Source: Methylomonas koyamae | GTDB lineage: Bacteria; Pseudomonadota; Gammaproteobacteria; Methylococcales; Methylomonadaceae | Assembly (NCBI RefSeq): GCF_019669905.1 | Contig: NZ_AP019778.1 | Span: forward strand, 177,447-241,446 | Length of the DNA stretch: 64,000 nucleotides | Reading direction: 5' to 3' | In this document: positions 45,762 through 54,179 of the stretch, in pieces | Numbering within the stretch: the first letter of the stretch is position 1 | Layout of the letters: every line of letters begins with the position of its first letter | The notes under the pieces: model-generated | What the model was told of the DNA's origin: nothing | Seen by the model: the letters and a program-made list of their open reading frames with translations, nothing else | The model's database searches: none | Made by a program: the position numbers and the translations under genes

Positions 45762-47083
45762 GCTCTGATCTCCGGGAATGTGACGATCACTTTCAAGCCC
45801 ATCCCGCCATCCCCATCGCTCAGCGTAATATCAGCCTGATGTTGCTCGGCAATCCTCTTGGCAATAGCCAAGCCAAGACCACTGCCGGATTCGGCGTTAT
45901 TCAAAACTCTATAAAATCGGTCAAACACGCGATCGCGCTCATTCAAGGCAATGCCTGGGCCGGTATCATTGACTTCCAGGCGAACCGTCTTGGCATCGTT
46001 AATGACACTGACGTCAATACGTGTATTGGTTGGTGAATAACGGATGGCGTTATCGATCAGATTGCCAAGCAGAATCCGTAGCGCCTCTTCGGCACCGGCA
46101 ACCCAGACGTGATCCGCGCGTGTCAAACCGAGATCGATATGGCGATTGGCGGCGAGCGGGGCAAAGTCGGCCACTACGTTCCGTGCCAGATCATCCAGAA
46201 ATAACGGCATGAGCGGAGAATCGCCGGCTTCCGGATCGAGGCGAGCCAGTGTCAGTAATTGCTGCACCAAATGACCGGCACGGGCTATACCTTGCCGCAA
46301 GGTTTGCAACGCCTGAGCACGCCGATCCGAGTCAGAGGCACGCTCGGCCAGTTGTACCTGCAAAGACAGTGCGGTGAGCGGACTACGCAACTCGTGGGCG
46401 GCATCGGCGGTGAATTGTCGCTGCGCGGATAGCGCCTGATCCAATTGGCTCAGTAACCCGTTCAATGCACCGACTAGAATGCTGACTTCTGCGGGCAAAC
46501 CCTCGTTTGGGATTGGATCCAAAGAATGAGGATTGCGATGCGCCACAGCAGCGGCGACTTGAGCCAGCGGCGCTAAACCGCGACTAATCGCCCAATCGAG
46601 CCACAAGGTCAGTGCCGGCAGTAAAATCAGCAGCGGCGTCAATAAATGCAAGGTGATTTCATTGGCGGTTTCACGGCGCTCTTGCAGCGCTTGCGCGACC
46701 TGAACCAAACCCTTATCGGTTGTTAAAGTAACGACGCGCCACGCTTGGTTTTGCCAATTCACGGTGTCATAGCCCGGCTTTCCGCCTTGTGGAATAGGCG
46801 AGAACGGGTGGGATTGAAATAGGATTCGCCCCTCTGGATCGCGAATCTGACTGACCAAATCAATACTATCGCCGTGCAATGCGTGGCCGTTCGAATCCGG
46901 TTTGGCACCTTGCGCGTGGTTTGCATGAGACAGGGAATAAGCCGCCTCACGCAACACCTTGTCGAACAGTTCGTCAATTTCTTCGTGAACGTTCAGCCAA
47001 GTCGGCACGGCAAATGCGGTGCCGGTAAGCAGTAAAACGGGCATTAACCAATAAGATAGCCGTTGGCGGATAGAGGTGTTCAT
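45758..47083 (-). CDS. Sensor histidine kinase, QseC-like
   Basis: 441 residues. TM1 is at ~11-28 and TM2 at ~146-165, enclosing a periplasmic sensor of ~115 residues with several His residues (LSHANHAQG, NGHALHGD). The HisKA box is FTADAAHELRSPLTALS with phospho-acceptor His230. The ATPase shows DNAIRYSP, NDTGPGI and GSGLGLAI. It probably senses the pump's substrate; the His-rich loop is compatible with metals (inference). It is translationally coupled to both neighbours. Confidence 0.9.
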   Translation of the reverse strand: MNTSIRQRLSYWLMPVLLLTGTAFAVPTWLNVHEEIDELFDKVLREAAYSLSHANHAQGAKPDSNGHALHGDSIDLVSQIRDPEGRILFQSHPFSPIPQGGKPGYDTVNWQNQAWRVVTLTTDKGLVQVAQALQERRETANEITLHLLTPLLILLPALTLWLDWAISRGLAPLAQVAAAVAHRNPHSLDPIPNEGLPAEVSILVGALNGLLSQLDQALSAQRQFTADAAHELRSPLTALSLQVQLAERASDSDRRAQALQTLRQGIARAGHLVQQLLTLARLDPEAGDSPLMPLFLDDLARNVVADFAPLAANRHIDLGLTRADHVWVAGAEEALRILLGNLIDNAIRYSPTNTRIDVSVINDAKTVRLEVNDTGPGIALNERDRVFDRFYRVLNNAESGSGLGLAIAKRIAEQHQADITLSDGDGGMGLKVIVTFPEIRA

Positions 47084-47745
47084 GGCTTCACCACTTTGAA
47101 GCCAACGCCACGCACATTAAAAATGATGTCTACACCGAGTTTGCGGCGCAGGTTGTGTAGGTGGACATCGATCGCATTACTGGCCACTTCCTGGCCCCAG
47201 CCATAGAGACGCTCTTCTAATTGCGCGCGAGACAGCACCGCCCCCGGTTGCTCCAACAAGGCATGCAGCAAGGCAAATTCACGGGGGGATAAATCAATCA
47301 GGGCATTGCGCAACCAAACTTCGTGGTTCAACGGATTGATGCGCAACGCACCGTATTCAATGTCGGATGATCCGCGTCCGGCACTCCGACGTATCAGCGC
47401 GTGAATACGAGCGACCAGTTCTTCCAAGGCAAAGGGCTTGACCAGATAGTCGTCGGCACCGCTATTGAGGCCAGCGACTCGATCACTCAGTGCATCGCGC
47501 GCCGTTAAAATCAATACCGGAATGGCGTTACCGGATTCGCGCAGCACGGTCAATAATTCCAAACCCGCTAGACGCGGCAGCCCCAGGTCGAGTAACAACA
47601 AAGCGTACTCGGCCGCCGCATTGGATAAAGCTTGTTTGGCTTGTTCGCCGTCCTGCACCCAATCGACCACGAAACCATCCAACTGCAATCCATCATGGAT
47701 CGACTGGCCGATCATCGGATCGTCTTCCGCTAATATCAAACGCAT
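47080..47745 (-). CDS. OmpR-family response regulator
   Basis: 221 residues. The receiver has AEDDP, phospho-acceptor Asp53 (LLLDLGLPRL), the switch Thr81 region (LTAR) and Lys103 (VKPF). The C-terminal winged helix ends in the OmpR pattern (NAIDVHLHNLRRKLG, RGVGFKV). It is the first gene of the five-gene operon and probably controls it. A TTAA-rich direct-repeat box lies 41-64 bp upstream. Confidence 0.92.
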   Translation of the reverse strand: MRLILAEDDPMIGQSIHDGLQLDGFVVDWVQDGEQAKQALSNAAAEYALLLLDLGLPRLAGLELLTVLRESGNAIPVLILTARDALSDRVAGLNSGADDYLVKPFALEELVARIHALIRRSAGRGSSDIEYGALRINPLNHEVWLRNALIDLSPREFALLHALLEQPGAVLSRAQLEERLYGWGQEVASNAIDVHLHNLRRKLGVDIIFNVRGVGFKVVKP

Positions 47746-47785
47746 GTTGACCTTTTAGTTTCTTCATCTGGCCAACAGTGTAAAT

Positions 47786-47809
47786 GATTAAGATTTAAGT
47801 AATAGTTAA
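47786..47809 (-). promoter_or_regulatory. TTAA direct-repeat box upstream of the efflux operon
   Basis: Read on the minus strand: TTAACTATTACTTAAATC followed by TTAATC. TTAA cores lie 11 and 7 bp apart. Direct repeats about 10-11 bp apart are typical binding sites of OmpR/QseB/PmrA-type regulators, so autoregulation is likely. Inference only. Confidence 0.45.
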
Positions 47810-47820
47810 GGCCCTTCGGA

Positions 47821-48018
47821 ATGTTCGAGAAGGTATCAATTCCGGTGATTAACCAGCAGCTATTCGGAATTCATCACTACTGCTTTGGATATGAGAATTG
47901 CGCTGCATTTCCGCAGTTGTTCTGGGTCATTGATGCCAAAACTGCGAAGCTTTATGCAGCAATTAATTTGGGTATTCGGATAATGGATCCAAGAAAAATT
48001 GGATGGGGTGGGTTATGA
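47821..48018 (+). CDS. Hypothetical small ORF
   Basis: 65 residues (MFEKVSIPVINQQLFGIHHY and onward). Support is limited to a weak AAGG upstream and an ATGA overlap with the next ORF at 48015-48018. No family recognised. Confidence 0.3.
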   Translation: MFEKVSIPVINQQLFGIHHYCFGYENCAAFPQLFWVIDAKTAKLYAAINLGIRIMDPRKIGWGGL

Positions 48019-48200
48019 ATTGGCAATATTTATTAAGTGGCGGATTGGCGCTTTATATAGTTGAGACTGCCGGTAGCAATCATTCGGATGTGGCTGTTGC
48101 TATCGTGGCGTTTTTGGTTTGTCTAATTCCTGATATTATTTACGGCCTCTTATCGCTGGCCCGGCACGAATACAAGCCTGCGAAGCACTTCTTTAACTGA
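48015..48200 (+). CDS. Small two-TM membrane protein
   Basis: 61 residues from ATG 48015: MNWQYLLSGGLALYIVE and VAVAIVAFLVCLIPDIIYGL are hydrophobic segments. The ribosome-binding site GGGGTGGG overlaps the preceding ORF. Unknown function; small membrane proteins of this type are common accessory genes. Confidence 0.45.
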   Translation: MNWQYLLSGGLALYIVETAGSNHSDVAVAIVAFLVCLIPDIIYGLLSLARHEYKPAKHFFN

Positions 48201-48250
48201 CACCAATACGAAATAATGGACCGATGGTATTTTACATATAAGGAAAAATC

Positions 48251-48430
48251 ATGACCTATATGAATATTGGTTCTGCAACCACAAATCACGTCCGGAGTAA
48301 TGGGATGGTCAATACTCCTACAATTGCAAAACCGCAACAGCAGCAGGCTCAAGTCCAGCAGATAACACAGGTTGTGCATAGCCCATCATCTGATGGTGGA
48401 AAAGGTCGTATCATTGATGTTCATGCTTAG
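48251..48430 (+). CDS. 59-residue Gln-rich hypothetical protein
   Basis: ATG 48251 to TAG 48430, with a good ribosome-binding site (ATAAGGAAAAATC). Gln-rich centre (KPQQQQAQVQQITQVV) and end GGKGRIIDVHA. No family known. About 50 bp after the small membrane protein. Confidence 0.45.
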   Translation: MTYMNIGSATTNHVRSNGMVNTPTIAKPQQQQAQVQQITQVVHSPSSDGGKGRIIDVHA

Positions 48431-48745
48431 TTTAATTTCCGACCTAGATAGTGGTAAATTAGGCTCAGACTCGATCTGATTGCCAAAACTCAAACGGCAT
48501 TTAGCGAGCCAGTTCGGCTTTTTTGCATAAATCGTATTTTGTGCAAGGAAAATCCACTGTTCGTGAACAGGTATGCCCAAACCTAAGAAATATTGGCCTA
48601 AAACGGCACGACTTGCTTAGAGCCACTTACGCTGGCGGATGAAATAGCATTTGTCGCTGTAATTCCTAAGAGCTATCCCCGAAAAATTGACCAGTCGATT
48701 AAGTGAAAAACCCTGCTACTTTTGACCGTCCGCGAGGACAAAGCA

Positions 48746-49087
48746 ATGGAGCAGAAGATGTCCAAAAAACCGAGAAGAAAACATTCGCCGGCCTTCAAAG
48801 CCAATGTTGCCCTGGCGGCCTTGGCGGGCGATAAAACTCTGGCCCAGTTGACCCTGGAATTCGAGGTTCATCAAAATCAAATTTTCGATTGGAAAAAGCA
48901 ACTGGCCTAGCGGGCGGCCGAGGTGTTTGGGAGGCCAACGGAGCCCGAATCACCGCCGAGCCCTGCATGCGAAAATCGGCCAACTGACCCTGGAAAACGA
49001 ATTTTTAGAGGGCGCGCTCAACAAGGCGGGATGGATGAGCGCACAGCGACGATCGACCGTCAATCGAAGTTACCCAGCCGTAGTTCG
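48746..49087 (+). pseudogene. IS3-family orfA relic
   Basis: ATG 48746 begins an InsE/OrfA-like helix-turn-helix protein (KPRRKHSPAFKANVALAALA, then QLTLEFEVHQNQIFDWKKQL). A TAG at 48908-48910 and frame changes break it. The rest (LHAKIGQLTLENEFLEGALN, KAGWMSAQRR) lies in another frame. orfB is absent: the relic abuts a glycosidase fragment near 49090. Confidence 0.75.
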
Positions 49088-49116
49088 GAACAGTTATCCC
49101 AGAAGCAATTGAATGC

Positions 49117-49833
49117 ATGAGAGCGCGTTTCATGCAGATGCCGGAACTCATGGGGTCCATCCATCCTACTGGTCCCGGTCACTATGGTGTGGCGGAGCGA
49201 GGAATACTGGCCCTGGTCAATCCGGAGCGGTTGCGCCGCATCCTCTCGAAAATGCTCGACGAGAACGAATTCCTCAGCCCTTACGGTATTCGTTCGCTCT
49301 CCAAGTTTCATGCCAATAACCCGTTCATTTTTTATGCCGGAGGTCAGGAATACCGTGTGGATTACCTGCCGGGCGAATCGAACAGCGGCATGTTCGGCGG
49401 TAACTCCAACTGGCGCGGCCCGGTATGGATGCCGGTGAATGCCATTATCATCCGGGCGCTGCTGCATTATCACTTGTACTATGGCGACAGCTTTAAGATC
49501 GAATGCCCGACTGGTTCGGGTAAACTGATGAACCTCTTCGAGGTCGCGAATGAAATCCAGGGCAGGCTTACCCACATCTTCCTTCGCGAAGAGCAAGGCA
49601 GGCGCCCTGTCTACGGAGGTACAGCAAAATTCCAGGATGACCCGCACTGGCGCGACTACATTCTGTTCTACGAGTACTTCCATGGCGACAACGGCGCAGG
49701 TTTGGGTGCCAGCCATCAGACTGGCTGGTCCGGGCTGGTGGCGAAATTTATCCAGCTTTTCGGCTCGCTGGATACCGTACAAGGTCTGGAAGGAGGGAAA
49801 ATGGCCGCTTTCCACTCGACGGAGAAGAAATAG
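49117..49833 (+). pseudogene. 3' fragment of an MGH1/GH63-like glycosidase gene
   Basis: 238 residues ([20 protein letters not shown], then [40 protein letters not shown]). They match the C-terminal part of large (alpha/alpha)6 glycosidases, proteins of roughly 850-900 residues. The N-terminal three quarters are absent, cut where the IS3 relic ends. The frame itself is intact, so the truncation is probably recent. Confidence 0.7.
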
Positions 49834-49882
49834 GCCGCTCCCTCTCATGCGGACCGGCAACCGTAATTTGGAGGGCGAGAGA

Positions 49883-51019
49883 ATGGGGTGGATCGGTACT
49901 CGATTAAGAAGTTGTTTGAAAAAACAGGATATGGCTCGCGTTTGGGCAACGGTAGCGCGCATGTGCCTGTTAGCGAGCGCCATACTCGATCTCCCGGGAT
50001 GTGCGAGCTTTGGCCCACCGAGTGTGGATCGCGACCGCTTCGATTACATCAACGCGATTTCGAGTTCCTGGAAACAGCAAACCCTACTCAATATCGTCAA
50101 GATGCGCTATGCCGATACACCGGTGTTCCTGGACGTGGGGCAGATCATTAGCGGCTACCAGTTACAGGGAACCGTGGGAATAACGGGAACTCTCAATGGT
50201 GCAAGTGCATTGGGAGATGTTTTGAACCTGGGGAGTACGGGGAGCTTTACCGATCGGCCGACGATCACCTACACCCCTCTGACAGGTGCTCATTTTCTGC
50301 AAGTCATGATGACGCCGATTCCGCCTCCGGCCCTATTCAGGCTCATTGAGGAGGGCTGGCCCGCGGACATGTTGCTGCAGATTGGGGTGCAAAGCATCAA
50401 TGGGATATCGAACCGTAAAGGCGGCGCGCGAGGGCGTGCAGCGGATTCCGATTTTGGCGTGCTGTTGGCGGCCCTGGAACGTCTCCAGGCTTCCGGTGTG
50501 CTGGGGTTACGGGTGGAATTGTCCAAGGATACGAAGCAGGAGGGGACAATTCTGGTGATTAGTCAAACGGCTCTTCCTGCAGAGGTCGAGGCCGATAGAT
50601 TGCTGGTCAGAAAACTGTTGGGTCTGCGGCCCGAGCTAAAAGAATTTAAAGTTGTTTATGGGGCGGTGGCTGAAAAAGATGACGTTATCGCCGTGCAGAC
50701 GCGTTCCGGTTTCCAGATCATGAATCTACTGGGTACCAATGTCGAAGTGCCATCTGAGCATATTGCCGAACAAAGGACTTATCCGCCGTTTCAGGAGCCG
50801 GAAGGTGCCCAGGCGCTACCGCCTCTGATCAGGATTCATGCGGAAAAGTCGCTGCCGTCAGATGTCTTTGCAGCGGTGAAATATCGCGACTATTGGTATT
50901 GGATAGATGATCGCGACTTCAGGTCGAAGGCCATCTTTACCTTCCTGATGATCATCATGACACTAGCGGAGAATGACGAGAAAGTCCAACCGCCGATCGT
51001 CACGATACAGGGGAATTAA
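49883..51019 (+). CDS. Putative lipoprotein of unknown function
   Basis: 378 residues from ATG 49883, after TTGGAGGGCGAGAG. The signal peptide ends in LDLPGCAS, a lipobox. The mature N-terminus (RDRFDYINAISSSWKQQTLL, then NIVKMRYADTPVFLDVGQII) forms a conserved-looking domain. Beta-rich segments and a C-terminal region with FRSKAIFTFLMIIMTLAE follow. Family not recognised. It lies 49 bp after the glycosidase fragment, possibly once in the same operon. Confidence 0.65.
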   Translation: MGWIGTRLRSCLKKQDMARVWATVARMCLLASAILDLPGCASFGPPSVDRDRFDYINAISSSWKQQTLLNIVKMRYADTPVFLDVGQIISGYQLQGTVGITGTLNGASALGDVLNLGSTGSFTDRPTITYTPLTGAHFLQVMMTPIPPPALFRLIEEGWPADMLLQIGVQSINGISNRKGGARGRAADSDFGVLLAALERLQASGVLGLRVELSKDTKQEGTILVISQTALPAEVEADRLLVRKLLGLRPELKEFKVVYGAVAEKDDVIAVQTRSGFQIMNLLGTNVEVPSEHIAEQRTYPPFQEPEGAQALPPLIRIHAEKSLPSDVFAAVKYRDYWYWIDDRDFRSKAIFTFLMIIMTLAENDEKVQPPIVTIQGN

Positions 51020-51401
51020 ACAGCGGCGCATGCAAGGTTGGGCATGCTATTCGCGCGGATTGTTTCCTGGGTTAATAGGATTTTTTCCCAACATTACATA
51101 TGGCAACTAGGGTAACCGGGGTTAAAAATCGGTGGTCGATAATCGCTGATATCAAAAGCAATACTGCTTTCAGAAATGTTCGCGAACGTCAGATATAGCA
51201 ACTTGATCTGACATTTTTATAGTTGATTTCACTAATCAGAGAAGGACTGCTCTTGGCCGATTCTGTTGAAAAAGTCGGTATTTTTTTGAGTGGTTGACTG
51301 TGGTGATTTGATCGGTTGCGGCGTTCAGTCAGAAATGGTTGCGGAGGTCAAACAGAACTTGCTCGATCTGTCTTGGCTGAGAAATTTCAGGTAGTGTAAG
51401 C
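51020..51401. other. Intergenic, possible IS-end remnant
   Basis: No gene. CTGTTGAAAAAGTCGG at about 51265 resembles IS terminal sequence, and a related CTGAAAAAGTCGG occurs inverted near 53110-53122. Both might be ends of one decayed insertion. Confidence 0.35.
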
Positions 51402-51490
51402 GCCTCGAATCCATCTACCAACAAAAAATCGCCGCACTCGACGACTTGAAAAAATCCCTGCTTCACTAGGCTTTCAGAGGCCAGCTTTAA
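51402..51490 (+). pseudogene. hsdS 3'-end relic (type I restriction specificity subunit)
   Basis: The frame reads RLESIYQQKIAALDDLKKSL, then LH, stop, AFRGQL, stop. This is the conserved C-terminal coiled coil of HsdS (LesiYqqKlaaLdeLKkSlLhqAFsGeL pattern), with a TAG replacing the Gln codon. It is the only trace left of a type I restriction system. Confidence 0.75.
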
Positions 51491-51580
51491 GGTGGCGGGA
51501 ACCGTTAACGCTCAAGTTGACCTAATCGAACGATTTGGACTAAATTAGTTGGAACAAACTTCCCGTCTTAGGAGAGTGCC

Positions 51581-51832
51581 ATGCAAACTTTCACCGCCAA
51601 CGAAGCCAAAACCCATTTTGGCGAATTCCTCGACATCGTTCAGCGCGAACCGGTGCGGGTGACTCGTCACGACCGCGTGGTTGGTGTAATGGTCAGCGCG
51701 GAAGACTACGAAGCCATGCGGGCCTTTTATGCCGACCGCTTGCGTAAAACCATGGACGAAACCGCCGATGCAGCCGAGAAGGCCGGTATGACACCGGAAA
51801 TCCTCGAACAATTGCTGGCGGATGAAAGCTGA
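51581..51832 (+). CDS. Phd/YefM-family antitoxin
   Basis: 83 residues. The N-terminal Phd fold (MQTFTANEAKTHFGEFLDIV, then VRVTRHDRVVGVMVSAEDYE) is followed by a helical toxin-binding tail. ATG follows TTAGGAGAGTGCC. It neutralises the downstream PIN toxin and probably represses the operon. Overlap with the toxin gene is 11 bp. Confidence 0.9.
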   Translation: MQTFTANEAKTHFGEFLDIVQREPVRVTRHDRVVGVMVSAEDYEAMRAFYADRLRKTMDETADAAEKAGMTPEILEQLLADES

Positions 51833-52310
51833 AAACTCAGGACTCATCGCTGTCGTCGACACCAACGTCTGGATCAGCAGTTTCCTGAGCAAAACCGGCG
51901 CACCGGCGTCAGTGATTCGCCAACTGGTCAGCCAAGGCAAGCCGGTGTTTTCAGTGGCCACTTATGCCGAGTTGCAGGATCGTTTGTGGCGACCCAAGTT
52001 CGATCGCTACCTGAGCATTGAACACCGCAAGCAATTGCTGCGCGATGTTGATGTGGTAGCGCACTGGGTAAGTGTTCCTCCTGAGATCGAACAACAAACC
52101 TTTTCCCGTGATCCGGACGACAACAAATTCATTCACACGGCTCTGGCCGCCAATGCGCCTTGGCTGGTGACGGGCGATCAGGATTTATTGGTGTTGGCCG
52201 AGGAATTGAAGCTCTTGGGTGTAACCATCCTGTCACCCGCCGATGCTTTGATACAGGCCGATTTTTTTACCCGGCGGATTCTAAAGCGAAGTGCAATACC
52301 TCGATTTTAA
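51822..52310 (+). CDS. PIN-domain toxin, partner of Phd-type antitoxin
   Basis: 162 residues. PIN acidic residues are visible in AVVDTNVWISS (Asp), ATYAELQD (Glu), SRDPDDNKF (Asp) and VTGDQDLL (Asp). The type is the putative toxin component PIN family, a likely RNase. All acidic ligands are present, so it should be active. Its final ~15 residues are basic. Confidence 0.87.
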   Translation: MKAENSGLIAVVDTNVWISSFLSKTGAPASVIRQLVSQGKPVFSVATYAELQDRLWRPKFDRYLSIEHRKQLLRDVDVVAHWVSVPPEIEQQTFSRDPDDNKFIHTALAANAPWLVTGDQDLLVLAEELKLLGVTILSPADALIQADFFTRRILKRSAIPRF

Positions 52311-52472
52311 AGAATACGAACGCCCGCAAAGATTACTTAAAGCGCGCCTTTGGAATGTTTCGACAAGCTATTGGCGAAGCTGAGCCGGAAGAGGAATTGA
52401 CAGGCAAGATGCGGCTAAATCAAAGAGGCTACACCATGCCACCAGAGCGCGAATTCGAGTGGTAAAAATACC

Positions 52473-52790
52473 ATGAAAACCATCGACATCAGTGATTTCC
52501 CGGTGATGGCTGGTAGATGCCCAACTTGCCCGTTTCACGAGCAAAATGAGGGGCAGAGGGAAATTGCAAACATGATTAGGGAGCGCTGTGTTACTGCTGC
52601 ATCGCAAATTTGCCATCACCCGCGATTGCACGGAAAGAAGGAGACTCATTTATGCCGCGGTGCCAGAGATTTTCAATTGCAAATTTTCCATCGATTGGGG
52701 GTGATCGATGAACCGACCGATGAAGCCTGGGACAGAGCAAAGCCGGTCGATGTTCTTCAGCGAAGAGGAGATGACTGCAGCCGTATCTGA
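52473..52790 (+). CDS. Cys-rich small hypothetical protein
   Basis: 105 residues. Cys/His pattern: CPTCPFH, RERCVT, QICHHPRLHG, HLCRGARDFQLQIFHRLG. This could bind zinc or an iron-sulfur cluster. I recall similar small proteins on phages and elements but cannot name the family. The 3' end overlaps the next ORF by 83 bp. Confidence 0.6.
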   Translation: MKTIDISDFPVMAGRCPTCPFHEQNEGQREIANMIRERCVTAASQICHHPRLHGKKETHLCRGARDFQLQIFHRLGVIDEPTDEAWDRAKPVDVLQRRGDDCSRI

Positions 52791-53004
52791 CCTTAGAGCG
52801 ATGGGATCAGCGGCGATCAAAATATTGGCCGAGTCGGTTGAGCGTGGGGAGATCAAAAGAAAATCACTATCTCAGGCAGTGAAAAAGTTGGAGTTGGAGG
52901 GATTTGTGAGGGTTTTTAGCGAAGGCCCATTTTCTGAGGAATTCATAATTCGACCGACCCTTATCGGCGAGGATGCGGTTGCGGAGGTGCTGGGATATGA
53001 CTAA
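52708..53004 (+). CDS. Hypothetical winged-helix-like protein
   Basis: 98 residues (FFSEEEMTAAVSDLRAMGSA, then KSLSQAVKKLELEGFVRVFS). The pattern suggests a small winged helix. ATG follows GGGGGTGATCG, a fair ribosome-binding site, but the 83-bp overlap with the upstream ORF lowers confidence. Confidence 0.45.
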   Translation: MNRPMKPGTEQSRSMFFSEEEMTAAVSDLRAMGSAAIKILAESVERGEIKRKSLSQAVKKLELEGFVRVFSEGPFSEEFIIRPTLIGEDAVAEVLGYD

Positions 53005-53169
53005 TGCAGGCCGCGGAAGAAAATTGGTCACCTGTTTGGTAAGCTAGGGAAACGCTGAACAAATCTTAATGAGATAATAATCGTTTGGGAGACTTAAAAC
53101 GGCCTCAAAAGCCGACTTTTTCAGATAATCACCTTCCTATCGGAGCCTTTTCGGCCCCGATGGGCGTCA

Positions 53170-53816
53170 TCAAGACGCAGTTACCCTGCGAATGGCGCAA
53201 AAACGCCCCATGTTGTACACCAAGTTCATGAAGCCGATACGCACCTCGGCGCGCGCCAGGCCAATACAACGGACCGCCTTACCGCCCCATTGCACCCTCC
53301 AGGCAAACACGTGCTCGACCCGGAAACGGGTTTTGGAGCGGGTGCTGTTACCCTGTTTTTCCCGGTCGGTCAGCGGCTTGCCGCGCACCCATTTGCGGTG
53401 AATCCGGCTGCGGTAGCCTTGGGATTCGAGATTGGCTTCGGCAGCTTCGGACCGATAGGCACTGTCGGCCCAGACGTCGCGGCTGGTGTTGCCGCTATCG
53501 AGCAAGCCGTTCAGGGCTTGGGAGTCGTGGACGCTGGCATCGGTGACCGTGTATTTGCGCACCAGCTTGTGGGCATTATCAACGTTGACGTGGTTCTTGT
53601 ACCCGTAATAGCGCTAGCGCGCCTCGGTGTCCTTCTGGCTACGTTTGGAAATTGACCAGTCTTCGACGCTTTCGTCGGCTTTAATCCGGGCGTTCTCGTC
53701 CGGGGTATTGCGCTGTATAGGCGCTTTAACGAAGCTGGCGTCAATCAGTTGACCCTTGCGGGCGATCAGGCCGTCTCGGTCAGTTTCAGCGCCTTGAGCA
53801 ACTCGCGAAACAGCCA
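53170..53816 (-). pseudogene. IS5-family transposase relic with amber stop and frameshift
   Basis: The minus strand reads WLFRELLKALKLTET, then in a shifted frame GLIARKGQLIDASFVKAPIQ, RNTPDENARIKADESV, QKDTEAR, stop (TAG), RYYGYKNHVNVDNAHKLV and on to NLVYNMGRFC. That is an IS5-type DDE transposase with at least one frameshift and one amber codon. Its 5' end is replaced by a group II intron relic at about 53817. A second, worse copy is at 35044-35345. Confidence 0.85.
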
Positions 53817-54104
53817 GTCGAATAGGCAGACGCCGTTACCGGGGTCAACCCCTCTAAGAACGGTACTTGATAGTTTCCCATCATACCGCTCAAGCCTTTG
53901 AAACGCCCTAATGGGGACGCAGTTTCACACGGTGCTGGCTTGCCAGTGAACTTGTCTATGACAATCGGGATGTAACAGTACCCGGTTATCCAATCCATCC
54001 GAACCACCCAGTGACCGCCAAACGGTATGATAGCTGTGCCAACCAGTTTCTGTGGTAATTTTCTGCCCACAGACAGGGCAGATACCGGCCTGTCGATTCC
54101 ACAG
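53817..54104 (-). mobile_element. Group II intron 3' remnant (HNH domain of RT plus domains V/VI)
   Basis: On the minus strand 54104-53925 encodes GICPVCGQKITTETGWHSYH, then VWRSLGGSDGLDNRVLLHPD and CHRQVH before a stop: the C-terminal HNH endonuclease of a group II intron reverse transcriptase. The catalytic domain V follows (53891-53854) and then a domain-VI-like hairpin ending at CTATTCGAC near 53817. Directly after that the IS5 transposase sequence resumes (WLFREL), so the intron had inserted into the IS5 gene. The RT and maturase parts and domains I-IV are lost. Confidence 0.82.
53854..53891 (-). ncRNA. Group II intron domain V
   Basis: 38 nt on the minus strand. The outer stem GAGCGGTA pairs with TACCGTTC (one G-U). 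The inner stem GATGG pairs with CTATC across a GAAA tetraloop, with a two-base bulge between the stems. This is the canonical domain V fold and length. Confidence 0.85.
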
Positions 54105-54120
54105 CTAATTGTATAGGTGC

Positions 54121-54147
54121 CAACGGTATTAATTTCAGCTACCGTTG
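54121..54147. promoter_or_regulatory. Inverted repeat upstream of the WYL gene
   Basis: CAACGGTA at 54121-54128 and TACCGTTG at 54140-54147 are a perfect 8-bp inverted repeat, 33-59 bp before ATG 54180. WYL regulators of defence loci bind such repeats at their own promoters, so this is a likely operator. A TGCGACA heptamer (54146-54152), the inverse of TGTCGCA found near other starts of the cluster, overlaps it. Confidence 0.55.
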
Positions 54148-54179
54148 CGACATATACTGACCAATACATGGAGGGCCAA

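Noticed and set aside
52160..52465. 101-residue ORF overlapping the PIN toxin gene
   Set aside because: Its first half is the shadow of the PIN gene; the last ~35 residues (GKMRLNQRGYTMPPEREFEW) might be a gene tail but have no start or ribosome-binding site.
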